From: Actinoplanes italicus
Lineage (GTDB): Bacteria; Actinomycetota; Actinomycetes; Mycobacteriales; Micromonosporaceae
NCBI RefSeq assembly: GCF_003001815.1
Contig: NZ_PVMZ01000002.1
Location: 1 to 64,000, forward strand
Length of the DNA stretch: 64,000 nt
Direction of reading: 5' to 3'
Shown: piece after piece, positions 59,467 through 64,000 of the stretch
Position numbering within the stretch: position 1 is the stretch's first letter
Layout of the letters: each line of letters begins with the position of its first letter
Position numbers and translations under genes: made by a program
The notes under the pieces: generated by a model
Told to the model about the DNA's origin: nothing
The model's input: the letters and a program-made list of their open reading frames with translations, nothing else
The model's database searches: none

Positions 59467-61473
59467 GTGCCCGCAACCGGTAAGAAGAAGGCCACCGCAG
59501 AGCAGGTCCTCGCCGCCGCCGTCGGGGCGGTCCCGGGAGGATCCGCCCGGCCCGGCCAGCAGGCCATGGTCGAGGCGATCGCCAAGGCCGTCAAGAACAA
59601 GGAGCACCTGCTCGTCCAGGCCGGCACGGGCACCGGCAAGAGCCTCGGCTACCTCGCTCCCGCCCTGCTCGTCGACGGTCCGGTGGTCGTCTCCACCGCC
59701 ACCCTGGCCCTGCAGAACCAGCTGATCGCGCACGACCTGCCCCGGCTCGCCGAGGCGGTCCAGCCGGTGCTCGGGCGCAAACCCACGTTCGCCGTGCTCA
59801 AGGGCCGGCACCACTACCTGTGCGCGGCGAAGATGGAACACGCCGACGAGGAGGGGCCCACCGACACCCTCTTCGACGCAGCCCCGGCGCCCAAGGCCGG
59901 GCAGTGGCTCGGTGAAGGCGCACGACTCGGCAAGCAGATCATGCGGATCCGGAAATGGTCGGAGAAGACCCAGACCGGTGATCGCGACGAACTCGACCCC
60001 GGCGTCGAGGACCTCGCCTGGCGGCAGGTGTCCATGCCGGCCCGCGACTGCGTCGGGGCGGGCCGCTGTCCGTACGGCGCGGAGTGCTTCGCCGAGGCGT
60101 CCCGCGCCCGGGCCCGCGAGGCCGACATCGTCGTCACCAACCACAGCCTGCTCGCCGTCGACATGATCGCCGACCGCCAGATCGTGCCGCCGCACAAGCT
60201 GCTGATCGTCGACGAGGCGCACGAGCTGGCCGACCGGGTCTCCTCCGCCGCGCAGGCCGAGATCACCCCCGAGGCCGTCGAGCGCGCCGCCCGCCGGGCC
60301 CGCACCCTGATCACCCCGGCCGCCGCGGAGGCGCTGGCCGAGGCCGCTGACGCGCTCACCGTCGGCCTGGCCGACCTGCCCGCCGGACGGCTCACCGACG
60401 GTCTGCCCGAGCGGCTGCGGATGGCCGTCGCGACGCTCGAGTCGGCCACCCGCGCGGGGCTCACCGCGATCGGTGAGATCAAGTCCGACGATCCCGACCC
60501 GGTCGGCAAGCAGCAGGCCAAGGCGGTCCTCGACGAGCTGTCCACGACCGCGCAGCGGCTGCTCGAGGAGAACGCCTACGACGTCGCCTGGGTGGAGAAA
60601 TCCGACCTGGGCAGCGGACGGCGGGCCCTCGTGGTGGCACCGCTGTCGGTCGCCGGCACGCTTTCGGAGAACCTGTATTCCGACCGGACCGTGGTGGTCA
60701 CCTCGGCCACGCTCACCCTCGGCGGACGGTTCGACACGGTCGCCCGCTCGCTCGGCCTGCCCGTGGCCGCGGCCGGTCCCGAAGGGCAGCCCTCGTCCGG
60801 CGACGGGTGGTCGTCACTCGACGTCGGCTCGCCGTTCGATTACCCCAAACAGGGCATTCTGTACGTTGCGGCGCACCTCCCGCGGCCCGCGCAGTCCGGC
60901 CTGCCCGACGCGGCCGGGGCCGAACTGCTCCGGCTCGTGGAGGCGCTCGGTGGGCGTACGCTCGGGCTCTTCTCCTCCCGGAAGGCCGCCACCCAGGCCG
61001 CCGAGCTGCTGCGGGCCAAGACCGACCTGACGATCCTGCTGCAGGGCGAGGAGACGCTGCCGATCCTGGTCCGCAAGTTCAAGGAGGACCAGAACAGCTG
61101 CCTGTTCGGGGTGATGTCACTCTGGCAGGGCGTCGACGTGCCCGGCGACGCGTGCCAGCTGGTCGTCATCGACCGGCTGCCGTTCCCCCGCCCCGACGAG
61201 CCCCTCGCCGCGGCCAGGGCGGCAGCGGTCGACGCGTCCGGCGGCTCCGGCTTCACCGCGGTCAGCGTCCCGATCGCGGCCGTCCGCCTGGCCCAGGGCG
61301 TCGGCCGGCTGATCCGCTCGACCGGTGACAAGGGCGTGGTCGCGGTCCTCGACTCCCGCCTCGAGACGGCCCGCGGCTACGGCGCCTTCCTGCGCAGGTC
61401 ACTGCCGCCGTTCTGGTACACGACAAAGCCGGATGTCGCCGAGGGCGCGCTACGCCGCCTGGCCAACTCCTGA
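59467..61473 (+). CDS. ATP-dependent helicase, DinG/YoaA-like
   Basis: A 668-aa superfamily 2 helicase with Walker A VQAGTGTGKSLGYLAP, DEAH box LLIVDEAHELADR and late motifs SLWQGVDVPGDACQLVVIDR and QGVGRLIRS. Four cysteines suited for an iron-sulfur cluster occur in HHYLCAAKM and RDCVGAGRCPYGAECF, as in DinG and XPD. Such enzymes unwind DNA 5' to 3' during repair and R-loop removal. No exonuclease domain is present at the N-terminus. TACGGT at 59455-59460 lies 6 nt before GTG 59467. The NUDIX gene follows after 10 bp. Confidence 0.92.
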   Translation: MPATGKKKATAEQVLAAAVGAVPGGSARPGQQAMVEAIAKAVKNKEHLLVQAGTGTGKSLGYLAPALLVDGPVVVSTATLALQNQLIAHDLPRLAEAVQPVLGRKPTFAVLKGRHHYLCAAKMEHADEEGPTDTLFDAAPAPKAGQWLGEGARLGKQIMRIRKWSEKTQTGDRDELDPGVEDLAWRQVSMPARDCVGAGRCPYGAECFAEASRARAREADIVVTNHSLLAVDMIADRQIVPPHKLLIVDEAHELADRVSSAAQAEITPEAVERAARRARTLITPAAAEALAEAADALTVGLADLPAGRLTDGLPERLRMAVATLESATRAGLTAIGEIKSDDPDPVGKQQAKAVLDELSTTAQRLLEENAYDVAWVEKSDLGSGRRALVVAPLSVAGTLSENLYSDRTVVVTSATLTLGGRFDTVARSLGLPVAAAGPEGQPSSGDGWSSLDVGSPFDYPKQGILYVAAHLPRPAQSGLPDAAGAELLRLVEALGGRTLGLFSSRKAATQAAELLRAKTDLTILLQGEETLPILVRKFKEDQNSCLFGVMSLWQGVDVPGDACQLVVIDRLPFPRPDEPLAAARAAAVDASGGSGFTAVSVPIAAVRLAQGVGRLIRSTGDKGVVAVLDSRLETARGYGAFLRRSLPPFWYTTKPDVAEGALRRLANS

Positions 61474-61483
61474 AGGGATTCCC

Positions 61484-61894
61484 GTGATCCACGTCGCCTG
61501 CACGTTCCTGGTCGACCGCAGCGGATCGCTGTTGCTGCAGTTGCGAGACGACAAGGCCCCCTACTACCCGAACGTGTGGGGCCTGCCAGGGGGAGCGATC
61601 GAGGCCGGCGAGACACCGGTGGAGGGCGCGGTCCGCGAGTTGTGGGAGGAGACCCGCCTGCGCCCTGACGGCGAGTTGCGCCTGTTCGCCCAGCAGGAGC
61701 TTCCCGAGCAGAACCGAGTCAAGAACTACTTCTACGGTACGACCAGCGCCCGCCAGGAGGACGTGGTGCTCGGCGAGGGCGCCGCGATGGTCTTCATCCC
61801 ACCGGCCGAGGTGCTGGACCGTCCCTTCACGCCGGGCAGCGCCGAGACGATCGAGCGCTTCCTGGCCTCCCCGCAGTACGCCTCCCTGTTCTGA
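61484..61894 (+). CDS. NUDIX hydrolase
   Basis: A 136-aa single-domain NUDIX protein. The box reads GGAIEAGETPVEGAVRELWEET, written here in two parts as GGAIEAGETPVEG and AVRELWEETRL; the Gly after EE-x is replaced by Arg but the metal-binding Glu residues are retained. WGLPGG precedes it. A house-cleaning or sugar-nucleotide role is possible. The GTG at 61484 has GAAGGG 7 nt upstream and follows the helicase gene by 10 bp, so the two are probably one operon. Confidence 0.9.
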   Translation: MIHVACTFLVDRSGSLLLQLRDDKAPYYPNVWGLPGGAIEAGETPVEGAVRELWEETRLRPDGELRLFAQQELPEQNRVKNYFYGTTSARQEDVVLGEGAAMVFIPPAEVLDRPFTPGSAETIERFLASPQYASLF

Positions 61895-61923
61895 CCTCGC
61901 CACACTCCGGTCCCGCCACCACC

Positions 61924-62094
61924 CCGTGCCGGGCGGTCCTGTCATCCGTGCCGGGCGGTCCTGTCATCCGTGCCGGGCGGTCCTGTCATCCGTGCCGGGC
62001 GGTCCTGTCATCCGTGCCGGGCGGTCCCGTCATCCGTGCCGGGCGGTCCCGTCATCCGTGCCGGGCGGTCCCGTCATCCGTGCCGGGCGGTCCC
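61924..62094. repeat. 22-bp minisatellite, about eight copies
   Basis: Units with the core CCGTGCCGGGCGGTCC start at 61924, 61946, 61968, 61990, 62012, 62034, 62056 and 62078. The first four carry CTGTCAT at the end, the next three CCGTCAT, showing two sub-types expanded in blocks. The period of 22 is not a multiple of three, so it is not coding. Between 62095 and 62301 I see no gene. Confidence 0.92.
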
Positions 62095-62301
62095 GCCGTC
62101 ACCTGCGCGTCGTCACCTGCGCCCGGCAATCCCCGTCGGCCGCCGCCGTGTCGACAAGGGCGTGCTCTGGAACAAGCAGGCGGTGTCCCCTCGCGGGGGT
62201 CCGTGCAGCTGGCTATGAGCCACCCCAGAAACCGCGGAACGCCCGAACGTCCGCCGTGTTCAGGGGTCGTTGACCGCGCGCCGTTCGCCGTGCATTCGCT
62301 G

Positions 62302-62351
62302 GCGCGCCGACGTGCGCATTCAGTCGGCGCGCCGACGTGCGCATTCAGTCG
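62302..62351. repeat. 25-bp direct repeat, two copies
   Basis: Two identical 25-bp units at 62302-62326 and 62327-62351 contain GCGCGCCGACGTGCGCATTC. A partial third copy (TGCATTCGCTG) precedes them. It lies about 60 bp before the membrane-anchored protein gene. Confidence 0.85.
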
Positions 62352-62407
62352 GCGGGGCGACGATCGGGGAGCACGCCGCTGTGGTCACGGTGGTCCCTCG
62401 TGTCACC

Positions 62408-63274
62408 ATGGCTGCCGTGACGGGGCTGGGGTTTGCGGAGCCACCGCCGGAAGCTGCGCGGCGGCGGGGGCGGTGGCTGCGGATCGTGTCCGGGGTCTGG
62501 GCCGCGATGCTGCTGGCGGCCGTGTTCTGGTCGGTGCGTAGCGATCCGCCGACCGTTCCCGAGCAGCGAGACATAGCGCGGGCGCTGGCCGGCTTGAGGA
62601 CCGCGTCGGGTGCCGTGGTGGCCGCCGCCCAGGATGAGCGGTGGGTGCTGAGCCTGGGCGAGCTGCGGCTTGAGGACTGTTCGATCAACCCCGCGTGGGA
62701 CGGCCTGGTCGCGACTCGGGAGGTGGTGCTCTACGTGCCGGAGGGCGACGCGTGGACGGCTCTCGGCGGCATCGCCGACGGCCTGCCCGCGAACTATGCG
62801 GCCGGCATGAACGCCTCGCGCGGGGCGACGCGCCTGTCGCTGTTCGCCGATGCGGGGGAGCACGTGGGGATCGAGGCTGAGGCGCACTCCTCGGACCAGG
62901 TGCTGACCGTGCGTGTCTTCACCGGCTGCCGGCCGGACGTGCCCGGGCTCGACCCGGCCGACCCCGCTGCCGGCTCGATGCCCGACCTGCTGCGATCCAC
63001 GGTGGCGGGGGTCACCGGGTCCGGTGGCGGTGCCGTGGAGGCCATCGCGAGCCGGGCGGTGGTCTGCCCCGACGGGGGCACTCTCGCGGCGTTCGTGGCG
63101 GATGCGGGCCCGGCCACGCCGGACAGCGGTCCCCGTGGCGTGCCGGAGGGCGCGCTCCCCGTCTGGACGGACGCGAGCGGCTGGGCGTACCGCATGGGCT
63201 CCGAATCGGTGGTGATCACCACCGACCGTGACCGTTTCCGCGTGACCGTGACCACCGCCTGCCGCCCCACCTGA
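62408..63274 (+). CDS. Membrane-anchored hypothetical protein
   Basis: A 288-aa protein with one N-terminal helix after an Arg-rich cytoplasmic start: RRRGRWLRIVSGVWAAMLLA, then AAVFW. The extracytoplasmic part contains five or so cysteines (LEDCSINP, TGCRPD, VVCPDG, TACRPT) that could form disulfides, and three repeats of a hydrophobic-turn pattern. No enzyme family is recognised. The ATG at 62408 is chosen because the helix follows at the normal distance; an in-frame ATG at 62270 would translate the 25-bp repeat. A GTG at 62417 is also possible. Confidence 0.7.
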   Translation: MAAVTGLGFAEPPPEAARRRGRWLRIVSGVWAAMLLAAVFWSVRSDPPTVPEQRDIARALAGLRTASGAVVAAAQDERWVLSLGELRLEDCSINPAWDGLVATREVVLYVPEGDAWTALGGIADGLPANYAAGMNASRGATRLSLFADAGEHVGIEAEAHSSDQVLTVRVFTGCRPDVPGLDPADPAAGSMPDLLRSTVAGVTGSGGGAVEAIASRAVVCPDGGTLAAFVADAGPATPDSGPRGVPEGALPVWTDASGWAYRMGSESVVITTDRDRFRVTVTTACRPT

Positions 63275-63287
63275 ACCCCACTGCAGC

Positions 63288-63775
63288 GTGGTGATCTGTG
63301 CCCACCGGCGGCCCGTAAGCCACCACGGCGTCGGGCGCGCCCCGTTGTGTGGTGATCTGTGCCCGCGGGTGGACCGTTGGTCACCACGGCGTCGGGTGTG
63401 AGCCGTTGTGTGGTGATCTGTGCCCGCCAGCGGCCCGTAAGTCACCACGGCGTCGGGTGTGAGCCGTTGTGGGGCGATCTGTGCCTACGGGTGGACCGTA
63501 AGTCACCACGCCGTCGGGTGTGAGCCGTTGTGTGGTGATCTGTGCCTACGGGTGGACCGTAAGTCACCACGGCGTCGGGTGTGAGCCGTTGTGTGGTGAT
63601 CTGTGCCTGCGGGTGGACCGTAAGTCGCCACGGCGTTGGGCGCGCCCCGTTGTGTGGTGATCTGTGCCTGCGGGTGGACCGTAAGTCACCACAGTGCCCT
63701 GAGCGCACCCGATCTCTGCCCGCGGGCGGACCGTAAGTCACCACAGCGCCCTGAGCGCACCCGTCTGCGCCTGCG
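63288..63775. repeat. 61-bp tandem dyad array, locus C
   Basis: Units begin with GTGGTGATCTGTGCC (or GGGGCGATC once) at 63288, 63349, 63410, 63471, 63532, 63593 and 63654, an exact 61-bp period, followed by two shorter degenerate units to 63775. Each unit has a 39-bp module ending TCACCACGG and a conserved linker ending CGTTGT. The module ends are inverted repeats GTGGTGA/TCACCAC. No open frame follows the period. It separates the membrane-anchored protein gene from the DsrE gene. Confidence 0.93.
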
Positions 63776-63795
63776 GGCGAACGCCACCCCGGTTG

Positions 63796-64000
63796 TCAGT
63801 AGACGAGCGCCTGCGCGCCCTCCGACATGATCTCCTCGACGAAGACGGCGGCGCCGGCGATCCGGATGCCGGGGATGACGTCGGCCGGGCCGATGTCGCG
63901 GCGGGCCGCGCACTGTGTGCAGGCCGTGATCCGGCCGGCCTCGAGCAGCACCTCGATCAGGTCGGGCAGCGGGGCGGCGTGCGGCAGCGCGAACTCGGCC
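63796..64000 (-). CDS. DsrE-family protein, C-terminal part (cut by window edge)
   Basis: The last 68 codons of a gene entering from beyond the right edge. The sequence LLEAGRITACTQCAARRDIG, followed by GPADVIPGIRIAGAAVFVEE and the end GAQALVY, matches the C-terminal half of DsrE/DsrF-like sulfur-relay proteins of actinobacteria. Two Cys residues spaced C-x-x-C lie at the site where some members carry the active cysteine. The start is outside the window. Confidence 0.85.
   Translation of the reverse strand, partial: AEFALPHAAPLPDLIEVLLEAGRITACTQCAARRDIGPADVIPGIRIAGAAVFVEEIMSEGAQALVY

Noticed and set aside
63442..63744. Antisense protein of about 100 aa with repeated SPHNG/GDLRST-like words
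   Set aside because: It is a translation of the 61-bp array. A 61-bp period shifts frame each unit, so no unit-wise protein repeat is selected; composition explains the open frame.
63288..63775. CRISPR array
   Set aside because: The 39-bp modules are regularly spaced, but the 22-bp linkers are conserved rather than unique, and no cas genes are in the window.

Overview
The window reads as chromosomal DNA of a high-GC filamentous actinomycete, most likely a Micromonosporaceae member such as Actinoplanes or Micromonospora. The evidence is strong G/C bias at third codon positions, many GTG starts, mycothiol synthase beside glnR, the cysA/DUF1416 pair behind a Cys-rich leader peptide, an unlinked groEL with two CIRCE operators, and DUF3263, DUF4031 and DUF4032 genes. 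The genus is inferred; no rRNA is present. One tRNA-Thr(TGT) is present.

Layout. 1-7 kb: the tail of an IS481-type transposase, a TetR/hydrolase divergent pair with a clear double operator, tRNA-Thr, an MsiK-like sugar ABC ATPase, a membrane-anchored beta-propeller protein, a GNAT enzyme and two poorly known proteins. 7-12 kb: an RCK-pore-RCK channel, a DUF4032 kinase-like protein, a secreted serine protease and a PAP2 phosphatase. 12-16 kb: an amino-sugar operon (SIS isomerase/deaminase, ROK kinase, nagA; 4-bp overlaps) facing a DeoR regulator across a region with three copies of a CTTTCGCGC-type motif. 16-20 kb: a DUF3263 protein, 1 kb of minisatellites and a Cdc48-like AAA+ ATPase. 20-25 kb: an unusual hydrolase-ABC ATPase fusion with its permease, then a tandem GNAT protein. 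25-31 kb: a 61-bp repeat array, a SAM-I riboswitch with threonine synthase, and groEL.

31-46 kb: a 1.5-kaa surface protein with cadherin-like repeats and an LPTSG tail, glpD, DUF4031, HD hydrolase, FUSC, PrsW, a GroES-like protein, an AI-2E transporter, the cysA sulfurtransferase locus, DUF2993 and a polytopic membrane protein. 46-53 kb: glnR-mshD-pstSCAB with PHO boxes, the same order as in mycobacteria. 53-62 kb: NUDIX, Gfo/Idh/MocA oxidoreductase, pit plus DUF47 low-affinity phosphate transport, a PI-PLC-like protein lacking its catalytic motifs next to an ECF41 sigma factor, DUF402, a DinG-like helicase and a second NUDIX. 62-64 kb: a 22-bp array, a membrane-anchored protein, a long 61-bp repeat array and the C-terminus of a DsrE protein.

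Three themes stand out. Dyad-containing repeats with a fixed 39-40 bp outer length and 60-62 bp period occur at three intergenic loci (131-232, 25091-25382, 63288-63775). At least a dozen genes appear to be leaderless, with TANNNT 6-7 nt before ATG/GTG. Several proteins have odd architecture: the hydrolase-ABC fusion, the channel with flanking RCK domains, the degenerate PI-PLC fold, and AAA+ domain 1 with an altered Walker B. No complete prophage, CRISPR array or integrative element is visible.
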